Shown here: positions 24,096 to 37,673 of the stretch, piece by piece
Numbering within the stretch: position 1 is the first letter of the stretch
Layout: each line of letters begins with the position of its first letter
NCBI GenBank assembly: GCA_964020085.1
Contig: OZ026603.1
Location: 31,268,242 to 31,332,241, forward strand
Reading direction: 5' to 3'
Source of the DNA: Micromussa lordhowensis
Lineage: Eukaryota > Cnidaria > Anthozoa > Scleractinia > Lobophylliidae
Length of the DNA stretch: 64,000 nt
The notes under the pieces: generated by a model
What the model saw: the letters and a program-made list of their open reading frames with translations, nothing else
Told to the model about the DNA's origin: nothing
The model's database searches: none
Translations under genes and position numbers: made by a program

Positions 24096-27000
24096 GAGCT
24101 TCAAAAACACCCTGGCGCAAATTGCATCATCTCCTAATTAGTATGCACTTGAAGTGCAAACATAGGAGAAGATTTTGCTGCAAACTGCGGCTCCATAAGT
24201 GTCCGTATAGCCGAGTTATAAAAAATTTGGCAAGGACACCTAAATCGGCCATTTTCTGAGATTTTGCCAAGGGGGGACCAAGGGAAAATGCTCAAAAAAG
24301 TAGGCCGACTATAGGAGCTTCAAAAACACCCTGGCGCAAATTGCATCATCTCCTAATTAGTATGCACTTGAAGTGCAAACATAGGAGAAGATTTTGCTGC
24401 AAACTGCGGCTCCATAAGTGTCCGTATAGCCGAGTTATGAGAAATTTGGCAAGGACACCTAAATCGGCCATTTTCTGAGATTTTGCCAAGGGGGGACCAA
24501 GGGAAAATGCTCAAAAAAGTAGGCCGACTATAGGAGCTTCAAAAACACCCTGGCGCAAATTGCATCATCTCGTAATTAGTATGCACTTGAAGTGCAAACA
24601 TAGGAGAAGATTTTGCTGCAAACTGCGGCTCCATAAGTGTCCGTATAGCCGAGTTATGAGAAATTTGGCAAGGACACCTAAATCGGCCATTTTCTGAGAT
24701 TTTGCCAAGGGGGGACCAAGGGAAAATGCTCAAAAAAGTAGTCCGACTATAGGAGCTTCAAAAACACCCTGGCGCAAATTGCATCATCTCCTAATTAGTA
24801 TGCACTTGAAGTGCAAACATAGGAGAAGATTTTGCTGCAAACTGCGGCTCCATAAGTGTCCGTATAGCCGAGTTATGAGAAATTTGGCAAGGACACCTAA
24901 ATCGGCCATTTTCTGAGATTTTGCCAAGGGGGGACCAAGGGAAAATGCTGAAAAAAGTAGGCCGACTATAGGAGCTTCAAAAACACCCTGGCGCAAATTG
25001 CATCATCTCGTAATTAGTATGCACTTGAAGTGCAAACATAGGAGAAGATTTTGCTGCAAACTGCGGCTCCATAAGTGTCCGTATAGCCGAGTTATGAGAA
25101 ATTTGGCAAGGACACCTAAATCGGCCATTTTCTGAGATTTTGCCAAGGGGGGACCAAGGGAAAATGCTCAAAAAAGTAGGCCGACTATAGGAGCTTCAAA
25201 AACACCCTGGCGCAAATTGCATGATCTCCTAATTAGTATGCACTTGAAGTGCAAACATAGGAGAAGATTTTGCTGCAAACTGCGGCTCCATAAGTGTCCG
25301 TATAGCCGAGTTATGAGAAATTTGGAAAGGACACCTAAATCGGCCATTTTCTGAGATTTTGCCAAGGGGGGACCAAGGGAAAATGCTCAAAAAAGTAGTC
25401 CGACTATAGGAGCTTCAAAAACACCCTGGCGCAAATTGCATCATCTCCTAATTAGTATGCACTTGAAGTGCAAACATAGGAGAAGATTTTGCTGCAAACT
25501 GCGGCTCCATAAGTGTCCGTATAGCCGAGTTATGAGAAATTTGGCAAGGACACCTAAATCGGCCATTTTCTGAGATTTTGCCAAGGGGGGACCAAGGGAA
25601 AATGCTCAAAAAAGTAGGCCGACTATAGGAGCTTCAAAAACACCCTGGCGCAAATTGCATCATCTCCTAATTAGTATGCACTTGAAGTGCAAACATAGGA
25701 GAAGATTTTGCTGCAAACTGCGGCTCCATAAGTGTCCGTATAGCCGAGTTATGAGAAATTTGGCAAGGACACCTAAATCGGCCATTTTCTGAGATTTTGC
25801 CAAGGGGGGACCAAGGGAAAATGCTCAAAAAAGTAGGCCGACTATAGGAGCTTCAAAAACACCCTGGCGCAAATTGCATGATCTCCTAATTAGTATGCAC
25901 TTGAAGTGCAAACATAGGAGAAGATTTTGCTGCAAACTGCGGCTCCATAAGTGTCCGTATAGCCGAGTTATGAGAAATTTGGCAAGGACACCTAAATCGG
26001 CCATTTTCTGAGATTTTGCCAAGGGGGGACCAAGGGAAAATGCTCAAAAAAGTAGGCCGACTATAGGAGCTTCAAAAACACCCTGGCGCAAATTGCATCA
26101 TCTCCTAATTAGTATGCACTTGAAGTGCAAACATAGGAGAAGATTTTGCTGCAAACTGCGGCTCCATAAGTGTCCGTATAGCCGAGTTATGAGAAATTTG
26201 GCAAGGACACCTAAATCGGCCATTTTCTGAGATTTTGCCAAGGGGGGACCAAGGGAAAATGCTCAAAAAAGTAGGCCGACTATAGGAGCTTCAAAAACAC
26301 CCTGGCGCAAATTGCATCATCTCCTAATTAGTATGCACTTGAAGTGCAAACATAGGAGAAGATTTTGCTGCAAACTGCGGCTCCATAAGTGTCCGTATAG
26401 CCGAGTTATGAGAAATTTGGCAAGGACACCTAAATCGGCCATTTTCTGAGATTTTGCCAAGGGGGGACCAAGGGAAAATGCTCAAAAAAGTAGTCCGACT
26501 ATAGGAGCTTCAAAAACACCCTGGCGCAAATTGCATCCTCTCCTAATTAGTATGCACTTGAAGTGCAAACATAGGAGAAGATTTTGCTGCAAACTGCGGC
26601 TCCATAAGTGTCCGTATAGCCGAGTTATGAGAAATTTGGCAAGGACACCTAAATCGGCCATTTTCTGAGATTTTGCCAAGGGGGGACCAAGGGAAAATGC
26701 TCAAAAAAGTAGGCCGACTATAGGAGCTTCAAAAACACCCTGGCGCAAATTGCATCATCTCCTAATTAGTATGCACTTGAAGTGCAAACATAGGAGAAGA
26801 TTTTGCTGCAAACTGCGGCTCCATAAGTGTCCGTATAGCCGAGTTATGAGAAATTTGGCAAGGACACCTAAATCGGCCATTTTCTGAGATTTTGCCAAGG
26901 GGGGACCAAGGGAAAATGCTCAAAAAAGTAGGCCGACTATAGGAGCTTCAAAAACACCCTGGCGCAAATTGCATCATCTCCTAATTAGTATGCACTTGAA

Positions 27001-30000
27001 GTGCAAACATAGGAAAAGATTTTGCTGCAAACTGCGGCTCCATAAGTGTCCGTATAGCCGAGTTATGAGAAATTTGGCAAGGACACCTAAATCGGCCATT
27101 TTCTGAGATTTTGCCAAGGGGGGACCAAGGGAAAATGCTCAAAAAAGTAGGCCGACTATAGGAGCTTCAAAAACACCCTGGCGCAAATTGCATCATCTCT
27201 TAATTAGTATGCACTTGAAGTGCAAACATAGGAGAAGATTTTGCTGCAAACTGCGGCTCCATAAGTGTCCGTATAGCCGAGTTATGAGAAATTTGGCAAG
27301 GACACCTAAATCGGCCATTTTCTGAGATTTTGCCAAGGGGGGACCAAGGGAAAATGCTCAAAAAAGTAGGCCGACTATAGGAGCTTCAAAAACACCCTGG
27401 CGCAAATTGCATCATCTCCTAATTAGTATGCACTTGAAGTGCAAACATAGGAGAAGATTTTGCTGCAAACTGCGGCTCCATAAGTGTCCGTATAGCCGAG
27501 TTATGAGAAATTTGGCAAGGACACCTAAATCGGCCATTTTCTGAGATTTTGCCAAGGGGGGACCAAGGGAAAATGCTCAAAAAAGTAGGCCGACTATAGG
27601 AGCTTCAAAAACACCCTGGCGCAAATTACATCATCTCCTAATTAGTATGCACTTGAAGTACAAACATAGGAGAAGATTTTGCTGCAAACTGCGGCTCCAT
27701 AAGTGTCCGTATAGCCGAGTTATGAGAAATTTCGCAAGGACACCTACATCGGCCATTTTCTGAGATTTTGCCAAGGGGGGACCAAGGGAAAATGCTCAAA
27801 AAAGTAGGCCGACTATAGGAGCTTCAAAAACACCCTGGCGCAAATTGCATCATCTCCTAATTAGTATGCACTTGAAGTGCAAACATAGGAGAAGATTTTG
27901 CTGCAAACTGCGGCTCCATAAGTGTCCGTATAGCCGAGTTATGAGAAATTTGGCAAGGACACCTAAATCGGCCATTTTCTGAGATTTTGCCAAGGGGGGA
28001 CCAAGGGAAAATGCTCAAAAAAGTAGGCCGACTATAGGAGCTTCAAAAACACCCTGGCGCAAATTGCATCATCTCCTAATTAGTATGCACTTGAAGTGCA
28101 AACATAGGAGAAGATTTTGCTGCAAACTGCGGCTCCATAAGTGTCCGTATAGCCGAGTTATGAGAAATTTGGCAAGGACACCTAAATCGGCCATTTTCTG
28201 AGATTTTGCCAAGGGGGGACCAAGGGAAAATGCTCAAAAAAGTAGGCCGACTATAGGAGCTTCAAAAACACCCTGGCGCAAATTGCATCATCTCCTAATT
28301 AGTATGCACTTGAAGTGCAAACATAGGAGAAGATTTTGCTGCAAACTGCGGCTCCATAAGTGTCCGTATAGCCGAGTTATGAGAAATTTGGCAAGGACAC
28401 CTAAATCGGCCATTTTCTGAGATTTTGCCAAGGGGGGACCAAGGGAAAATGCTCAAAAAAGTAGGCCGACTATAGGAGCTTCAAAAACACCCTGGCGCAA
28501 ATTGCATCATCTCCTAATTAGAATGCACTTAAAGTGCAAACATAGGAGAAGATTTTGCTGCAAACTGCGGCTCCATAAGTGTCCGTATAGCCGAGTTATG
28601 AGAAATTTGGCAAGGACACCTAAATCGGCCATTTTCTGAGATTTTGCCAAGGGGGGACCAAGGGAAAATGCTCAAAAAAGTAGGCCGACTATAGGAGCTT
28701 CAAAAACACCCTGGCGCAAATTGCATCATCTCCTAATTAGTATGCACTTGAAGTGCAAACATAGGAGAAGATTTTGCTGCAAACTGCGGCTCCATAAGTG
28801 TCCGTATAGCCGAGTTATGAGAAATTTGGCAAGGACACCTAAATCGGCCATTTTCTGAGATTTTGCCAAGGGGGGACCAAGGGAAAATGCTCAAAAAAGT
28901 AGGCCGACTATAGGAGCTTCAAAAACACCCTGGCGCAAATTACATCATCTCGTAATTAGTATGCACTTGAAGTACAAACATAGGAGAAGATTTTGCTGCA
29001 AACTGCGGCTCCATAAGTGTCCGTATAGCCGAGTTATGAGAAATTTGGCAAGGACACCTAAATCGGCCATTTTCTGAGATTTTGCCAAGGGGGGACCAAG
29101 GGAAAATGCTCAAAAAAGTAGGCCGACTATAGGAGCTTCAAAAACACCCTGGCGCAAATTGCATCATCTCCTAATTAGTATGCACTTGAAGTGCAAACAT
29201 AGGAGAAGATTTTGCTGCAAACTGCGGCTCCATAAGTGTCCGTATAGCCGAGTTATGAGAAATTTGGCAAGGACACCTAAATCGGCCATTTTCTGAGATT
29301 TTGCCAAGGGGGGACCAAGGGAAAATGCTCAAAAAAGTAGGCCGACTATAGGAGCTTCAAAAACACCCTGGCGCAAATTGCATCATCTCCTAATTAGTAT
29401 GCACTTGAAGTGCAAACATAGGAGAAGATTTTGCTGCAAACTGCGGCTCCATAAGTGTCCGTATAGCCGAGTTATGAGAAATTTGGCAAGGACACCTAAA
29501 TCGGCCATTTTCTGAGATTTTGCCAAGGGGGGACCAAGGGAAAATGCTCAAAAAAGTAGGCCGACTATAGGAGCTTCAAAAACACCCTGGCGCAAATTAC
29601 ATCATCTCCTAATTAGTATGCACTTGAAGTACAAACATAGGAGAAGATTTTGCTGCAAACTGCGGCTCCATAAGTGTCCGTATAGCCGAGTTATGAGAAA
29701 TTTGGCAAGGACACCTAAATCGGCCATTTTCTGAGATTTTGCCAAGGGGGGACCAAGGGAAAATGCTCAAAAAAGTAGGCCGACTATAGGAGCTTCAAAA
29801 ACACCCTGGCGCAAATTGCATCATCTCCTAATTAGTATGCACTTGAAGTGCAAACATAGGAGAAGATTTTGCTGCAAACTGCGGCTCCATAAGTGTCCGT
29901 ATAGCCGAGTTATGAGAAATTTGGCAAGGACACCTAAATCGGCCATTTTCTGAGATTTTGCCAAGGGGGGACCAAGGGAAAATGCTCAAAAAAGTAGGCC

Positions 30001-30227
30001 GACTATAGGAGCTTCAAAAACACCCTGGCGCAAATTACATCATCTCCTAATTAGTATGCACTTGAAGTACAAACATAGGAGAAGATTTTGCTGCAAACTG
30101 CGGCTCCATAAGTGTCCCTATAGCCGAGTTATGAGAAATTTGGCAAGGACACCTAAATCGGCCATTTTCTGAGATTTTGCCAAGGGGGGACCAAGGGAAA
30201 ATGCTCAAAAAAGTAGGCCGACTATAG
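24096..30227. repeat. Block B: 28 monomers, variant-rich
   Basis: I count 28 substitutions in 28 monomers. By monomer start: 24096 (u125a, u127a), 24534 (u39g, u209t), 24753 (u198g), 24972 (u39g), 25191 (u33g, u136a, u209t), 25848 (u33g), 26286 (u209t), 26505 (u34c), 26943 (u73a), 27162 (u39t), 27600 (u29a, u61a, u134c, u148c), 28476 (u47a, u56a), 28914 (u29a, u39g, u61a), 29571 (u29a, u61a), 30009 (u29a, u61a, u110c). The rest match consensus. Shared variants show local copying: u209t at 24534 and 25191 and u33g at 25191 and 25848 lie three monomers apart, and the u29a+u61a pair occurs four times. Confidence 0.92.
27600..30227. repeat. Linked u29a+u61a monomer haplotype, four copies
   Basis: The monomers at 27600, 28914, 29571 and 30009 all carry g-to-a at both u29 and u61 (positions 27628/27660, 28942/28974, 29599/29631 and 30037/30069). 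Neither change is found alone elsewhere. Copies lie 6, 3 and 2 monomers apart. Each also has private changes or lacks the others', so they descend from one variant monomer spread within about 2.6 kb by duplication or conversion. Confidence 0.9.
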
Positions 30228-33200
30228 GAGCTTCAAAAACACCCTGGCGCAAATTGCATCATCTCCTAATTAGTATGCACTTGAAGTGCAAACATAGGAG
30301 AAGATTTTGCTGCAAACTGCGGCTCCATAAGTGTCCGTATAGCCGAGTTATGAGAAATTTGGCAAGGACACCTAAATCGGCCATTTTCTGAGATTTTGCC
30401 AAGGGGGGACCAAGGGAAAATGCTCAAAAAAGTAGGCCGACTATAGGAGCTTCAAAAACACCCTGGCGCAAATTGCATCATCTCCTAATTAGTATGCACT
30501 TGAAGTGCAAACATAGGAGAAGATTTTGCTGCAAACTGCGGCTCCATAAGTGTCCGTATAGCCGAGTTATGAGAAATTTGGCAAGGACACCTAAATCGGC
30601 CATTTTCTGAGATTTTGCCAAGGGGGGACCAAGGGAAAATGCTCAAAAAAGTAGGCCGACTATAGGAGCTTCAAAAACACCCTGGCGCAAATTGCATCAT
30701 CTCCTAATTAGTATGCACTTGAAGTGCAAACATAGGAGAAGATTTTGCTGCAAACTGCGGCTCCATAAGTGTCCGTATAGCCGAGTTATGAGAAATTTGG
30801 CAAGGACACCTAAATCGGCCATTTTCTGAGATTTTGCCAAGGGGGGACCAAGGGAAAATGCTCAAAAAAGTAGGCCGACTATAGGAGCTTCAAAAACACC
30901 CTGGCGCAAATTGCATCATCTCCTAATTAGTATGCACTTGAAGTGCAAACATAGGAGAAGATTTTGCTGCAAACTGCGGCTCCATAAGTGTCCGTATAGC
31001 CGAGTTATGAGAAATTTGGCAAGGACACCTAAATCGGCCATTTTCTGAGATTTTGCCAAGGGGGGACCAAGGGAAAATGCTCAAAAAAGTAGGCCGACTA
31101 TAGGAGCTTCAAAAACACCCTGGCGCAAATTGCATCATCTCCTAATTAGTATGCACTTGAAGTGCAAACATAGGAGAAGATTTTGCTGCAAACTGCGGCT
31201 CCATAAGTGTCCGTATAGCCGAGTTATGAGAAATTTGGCAAGGACACCTAAATCGGCCATTTTCTGAGATTTTGCCAAGGGGGGACCAAGGGAAAATGCT
31301 CAAAAAAGTAGGCCGACTATAGGAGCTTCAAAAACACCCTGGCGCAAATTGCATCATCTCCTAATTAGTATGCACTTGAAGTGCAAACATAGGAGAAGAT
31401 TTTGCTGCAAACTGCGGCTCCATAAGTGTCCGTATAGCCGAGTTATGAGAAATTTGGCAAGGACACCTAAATCGGCCATTTTCTGAGATTTTGCCAAGGG
31501 GGGACCAAGGGAAAATGCTCAAAAAAGTAGGCCGACTATAGGAGCTTCAAAAACACCCTGGCGCAAATTGCATCATCTCCTAATTAGTATGCACTTGAAG
31601 TGCAAACATAGGAGAAGATTTTGCTGCAAACTGCGGCTCCATAAGTGTCCGTATAGCCGAGTTATGAGAAATTTGGCAAGGACACCTAAATCGGCCATTT
31701 TCTGAGATTTTGCCAAGGGGGGACCAAGGGAAAATGCTCAAAAAAGTAGGCCGACTATAGGAGCTTCAAAAACACCCTGGCGCAAATTGCATCATCTCCT
31801 AATTAGTATGCACTTGAAGTGCAAACATAGGAGAAGATTTTGCTGCAAACTGCGGCTCCATAAGTGTCCGTATAGCCGAGTTATGAGAAATTTGGCAAGG
31901 ACACCTAAATCGGCCATTTTCTGAGATTTTGCCAAGGGGGGACCAAGGGAAAATGCTCAAAAAAGTAGGCCGACTATAGGAGCTTCAAAAACACCCTGGC
32001 GCAAATTGCATCATCTCCTAATTAGTATGCACTTGAAGTGCAAACATAGGAGAAGATTTTGCTGCAAACTGCGGCTCCATAAGTGTCCGTATAGCCGAGT
32101 TATGAGAAATTTGGCAAGGACACCTAAATCGGCCATTTTCTGAGATTTTGCCAAGGGGGGACCAAGGGAAAATGCTCAAAAAAGTAGGCCGACTATAGGA
32201 GCTTCAAAAACACCCTGGCGCAAATTGCATCATCTCCTAATTAGTATGCACTTGAAGTGCAAACATAGGAGAAGATTTTGCTGCAAACTGCGGCTCCATA
32301 AGTGTCCGTATAGCCGAGTTATGAGAAATTTGGCAAGGACACCTAAATCGGCCATTTTCTGAGATTTTGCCAAGGGGGGACCAAGGGAAAATGCTCAAAA
32401 AAGTAGGCCGACTATAGGAGCTTCAAAAACACCCTGGCGCAAATTGCATCATCTCCTAATTAGTATGCACTTGAAGTGCAAACATAGGAGAAGATTTTGC
32501 TGCAAACTGCGGCTCCATAAGTGTCCGTATAGCCGAGTTATGAGAAATTTGGCAAGGACACCTAAATCGGCCATTTTCTGAGATTTTGCCAAGGGGGGAC
32601 CAAGGGAAAATGCTCAAAAAAGTAGGCCGACTATAGGAGCTTCAAAAACACCCTGGCGCAAATTGCATCATCTCCTAATTAGTATGCACTTGAAGTGCAA
32701 ACATAGGAGAAGATTTTGCTGCAAACTGCGGCTCCATAAGTGTCCGTATAGCCGAGTTATGAGAAATTTGGCAAGGACACCTAAATCGGCCATTTTCTGA
32801 GATTTTGCCAAGGGGGGACCAAGGGAAAATGCTCAAAAAAGTAGGCCGACTATAGGAGCTTCAAAAACACCCTGGCGCAAATTGCATCATCTCCTAATTA
32901 GTATGCACTTGAAGTGCAAACATAGGAGAAGATTTTGCTGCAAACTGCGGCTCCATAAGTGTCCGTATAGCCGAGTTATGAGAAATTTGGCAAGGACACC
33001 TAAATCGGCCATTTTCTGAGATTTTGCCAAGGGGGGACCAAGGGAAAATGCTCAAAAAAGTAGGCCGACTATAGGAGCTTCAAAAACACCCTGGCGCAAA
33101 TTGCATCATCTCCTAATTAGTATGCACTTGAAGTGCAAACATAGGAGAAGATTTTGCTGCAAACTGCGGCTCCATAAGTGTCCGTATAGCCGAGTTATGA

Positions 33201-36200
33201 GAAATTTGGCAAGGACACCTAAATCGGCCATTTTCTGAGATTTTGCCAAGGGGGGACCAAGGGAAAATGCTCAAAAAAGTAGGCCGACTATAGGAGCTTC
33301 AAAAACACCCTGGCGCAAATTGCATCATCTCCTAATTAGTATGCACTTGAAGTGCAAACATAGGAGAAGATTTTGCTGCAAACTGCGGCTCCATAAGTGT
33401 CCGTATAGCCGAGTTATGAGAAATTTGGCAAGGACACCTAAATCGGCCATTTTCTGAGATTTTGCCAAGGGGGGACCAAGGGAAAATGCTCAAAAAAGTA
33501 GGCCGACTATAGGAGCTTCAAAAACACCCTGGCGCAAATTGCATCATCTCCTAATTAGTATGCACTTGAAGTGCAAACATAGGAGAAGATTTTGCTGCAA
33601 ACTGCGGCTCCATAAGTGTCCGTATAGCCGAGTTATGAGAAATTTGGCAAGGACACCTAAATCGGCCATTTTCTGAGATTTTGCCAAGGGGGGACCAAGG
33701 GAAAATGCTCAAAAAAGTAGGCCGACTATAGGAGCTTCAAAAACACCCTGGCGCAAATTGCATCATCTCCTAATTAGTATGCACTTGAAGTGCAAACATA
33801 GGAGAAGATTTTGCTGCAAACTGCGGCTCCATAAGTGTCCGTATAGCCGAGTTATGAGAAATTTGGCAAGGACACCTAAATCGGCCATTTTCTGAGATTT
33901 TGCCAAGGGGGGACCAAGGGAAAATGCTCAAAAAAGTAGGCCGACTATAGGAGCTTCAAAAACACCCTGGCGCAAATTGCATCATCTCCTAATTAGTATG
34001 CACTTGAAGTGCAAACATAGGAGAAGATTTTGCTGCAAACTGCGGCTCCATAAGTGTCCGTATAGCCGAGTTATGAGAAATTTGGCAAGGACACCTAAAT
34101 CGGCCATTTTCTGAGATTTTGCCAAGGGGGGACCAAGGGAAAATGCTCAAAAAAGTAGGCCGACTATAGGAGCTTCAAAAACACCCTGGCGCAAATTGCA
34201 TCATCTCCTAATTAGTATGCACTTGAAGTGCAAACATAGGAGAAGATTTTGCTGCAAACTGCGGCTCCATAAGTGTCCGTATAGCCGAGTTATGAGAAAT
34301 TTGGCAAGGACACCTAAATCGGCCATTTTCTGAGATTTTGCCAAGGGGGGACCAAGGGAAAATGCTCAAAAAAGTAGGCCGACTATAGGAGCTTCAAAAA
34401 CACCCTGGCGCAAATTGCATCATCTCCTAATTAGTATGCACTTGAAGTGCAAACATAGGAGAAGATTTTGCTGCAAACTGCGGCTCCATAAGTGTCCGTA
34501 TAGCCGAGTTATGAGAAATTTGGCAAGGACACCTAAATCGGCCATTTTCTGAGATTTTGCCAAGGGGGGACCAAGGGAAAATGCTCAAAAAAGTAGGCCG
34601 ACTATAGGAGCTTCAAAAACACCCTGGCGCAAATTGCATCATCTCCTAATTAGTATGCACTTGAAGTGCAAACATAGGAGAAGATTTTGCTGCAAACTGC
34701 GGCTCCATAAGTGTCCGTATAGCCGAGTTATGAGAAATTTGGCAAGGACACCTAAATCGGCCATTTTCTGAGATTTTGCCAAGGGGGGACCAAGGGAAAA
34801 TGCTCAAAAAAGTAGGCCGACTATAGGAGCTTCAAAAACACCCTGGCGCAAATTGCATCATCTCCTAATTAGTATGCACTTGAAGTGCAAACATAGGAGA
34901 AGATTTTGCTGCAAACTGCGGCTCCATAAGTGTCCGTATAGCCGAGTTATGAGAAATTTGGCAAGGACACCTAAATCGGCCATTTTCTGAGATTTTGCCA
35001 AGGGGGGACCAAGGGAAAATGCTCAAAAAAGTAGGCCGACTATAGGAGCTTCAAAAACACCCTGGCGCAAATTGCATCATCTCCTAATTAGTATGCACTT
35101 GAAGTGCAAACATAGGAGAAGATTTTGCTGCAAACTGCGGCTCCATAAGTGTCCGTATAGCCGAGTTATGAGAAATTTGGCAAGGACACCTAAATCGGCC
35201 ATTTTCTGAGATTTTGCCAAGGGGGGACCAAGGGAAAATGCTCAAAAAAGTAGGCCGACTATAGGAGCTTCAAAAACACCCTGGCGCAAATTGCATCATC
35301 TCCTAATTAGTATGCACTTGAAGTGCAAACATAGGAGAAGATTTTGCTGCAAACTGCGGCTCCATAAGTGTCCGTATAGCCGAGTTATGAGAAATTTGGC
35401 AAGGACACCTAAATCGGCCATTTTCTGAGATTTTGCCAAGGGGGGACCAAGGGAAAATGCTCAAAAAAGTAGGCCGACTATAGGAGCTTCAAAAACACCC
35501 TGGCGCAAATTGCATCATCTCCTAATTAGTATGCACTTGAAGTGCAAACATAGGAGAAGATTTTGCTGCAAACTGCGGCTCCATAAGTGTCCGTATAGCC
35601 GAGTTATGAGAAATTTGGCAAGGACACCTAAATCGGCCATTTTCTGAGATTTTGCCAAGGGGGGACCAAGGGAAAATGCTCAAAAAAGTAGGCCGACTAT
35701 AGGAGCTTCAAAAACACCCTGGCGCAAATTGCATCATCTCCTAATTAGTATGCACTTGAAGTGCAAACATAGGAGAAGATTTTGCTGCAAACTGCGGCTC
35801 CATAAGTGTCCGTATAGCCGAGTTATGAGAAATTTGGCAAGGACACCTAAATCGGCCATTTTCTGAGATTTTGCCAAGGGGGGACCAAGGGAAAATGCTC
35901 AAAAAAGTAGGCCGACTATAGGAGCTTCAAAAACACCCTGGCGCAAATTGCATCATCTCCTAATTAGTATGCACTTGAAGTGCAAACATAGGAGAAGATT
36001 TTGCTGCAAACTGCGGCTCCATAAGTGTCCGTATAGCCGAGTTATGAGAAATTTGGCAAGGACACCTAAATCGGCCATTTTCTGAGATTTTGCCAAGGGG
36101 GGACCAAGGGAAAATGCTCAAAAAAGTAGGCCGACTATAGGAGCTTCAAAAACACCCTGGCGCAAATTGCATCATCTCCTAATTAGTATGCACTTGAAGT

Positions 36201-37235
36201 GCAAACATAGGAGAAGATTTTGCTGCAAACTGCGGCTCCATAAGTGTCCGTATAGCCGAGTTATGAGAAATTTGGCAAGGACACCTAAATCGGCCATTTT
36301 CTGAGATTTTGCCAAGGGGGGACCAAGGGAAAATGCTCAAAAAAGTAGGCCGACTATAGGAGCTTCAAAAACACCCTGGCGCAAATTGCATCATCTCCTA
36401 ATTAGTATGCACTTGAAGTGCAAACATAGGAGAAGATTTTGCTGCAAACTGCGGCTCCATAAGTGTCCGTATAGCCGAGTTATGAGAAATTTGGCAAGGA
36501 CACCTAAATCGGCCATTTTCTGAGATTTTGCCAAGGGGGGACCAAGGGAAAATGCTCAAAAAAGTAGGCCGACTATAGGAGCTTCAAAAACACCCTGGCG
36601 CAAATTGCATCATCTCCTAATTAGTATGCACTTGAAGTGCAAACATAGGAGAAGATTTTGCTGCAAACTGCGGCTCCATAAGTGTCCGTATAGCCGAGTT
36701 ATGAGAAATTTGGCAAGGACACCTAAATCGGCCATTTTCTGAGATTTTGCCAAGGGGGGACCAAGGGAAAATGCTCAAAAAAGTAGGCCGACTATAGGAG
36801 CTTCAAAAACACCCTGGCGCAAATTGCATCATCTCCTAATTAGTATGCACTTGAAGTGCAAACATAGGAGAAGATTTTGCTGCAAACTGCGGCTCCATAA
36901 GTGTCCGTATAGCCGAGTTATGAGAAATTTGGCAAGGACACCTAAATCGGCCATTTTCTGAGATTTTGCCAAGGGGGGACCAAGGGAAAATGCTCAAAAA
37001 AGTAGGCCGACTATAGGAGCTTCAAAAACACCCTGGCGCAAATTGCATCATCTCCTAATTAGTATGCACTTGAAGTGCAAACATAGGAGAAGATTTTGCT
37101 GCAAACTGCGGCTCCATAAGTGTCCGTATAGCCGAGTTATGAGAAATTTGGCAAGGACACCTAAATCGGCCATTTTCTGAGATTTTGCCAAGGGGGGACC
37201 AAGGGAAAATGCTCAAAAAAGTAGGCCGACTATAG
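30228..37235. repeat. Block C: 32 monomers with no difference seen
   Basis: Thirty-two consecutive monomers read as exact consensus, identical to the dominant monomer of block A. The block lies between two variant-rich blocks and changes to them abruptly. The first downstream variant is g-to-c at 37311 (u76). Nothing other than satellite is present. Confidence 0.93.
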
Positions 37236-37673
37236 GAGCTTCAAAAACACCCTGGCGCAAATTGCATCATCTCCTAATTAGTATGCACTTGAAGTGCAAA
37301 CATAGGAGAACATTTTGCTGCAAACTGCGGCTCCATAAGTGTCCGTATAGCCGAGTTATGAGAAATTTGGCAAGGACACCTAAATCGGCCATTTTCTGAG
37401 ATTTTGCCAAGGGGGGACCAAGGGAAAATGCTCAAAAAAGTAGGCCGACTATAGGAGCTTCAAAAACACCCTGGCGCAAATTGCATCATCTCCTACTTAG
37501 TATGCACTTGAAGTGCAAACATAGGAGAAGATTTTGCTGCAAACTGCGGCTCCATAAGTGTCCGTATAGCCGAGTTATGAGAAATTTGGCAAGGACACCT
37601 AAATCGGCCATTTTCTGAGATTTTGCCAAGGGGGGACCAAGGGAAAATGCTCAAAAAAGTAGGCCGACTATAG

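Noticed and set aside
24539..26679. Minus-strand open frames of 64-70 codons (24539-24733, 24784-24996, 24977-25171, 25168-25365, 25825-26022, 26482-26679).
   Set aside because: Most trace to a single variant that removes a recurrent stop: u33g or u34c turns tga into a sense codon, and u39g turns tag into tac. The 24784-24996 frame instead uses the u198g change of its monomer (24950) and ends at an ordinary satellite stop. Neighbouring consensus monomers lack these frames.
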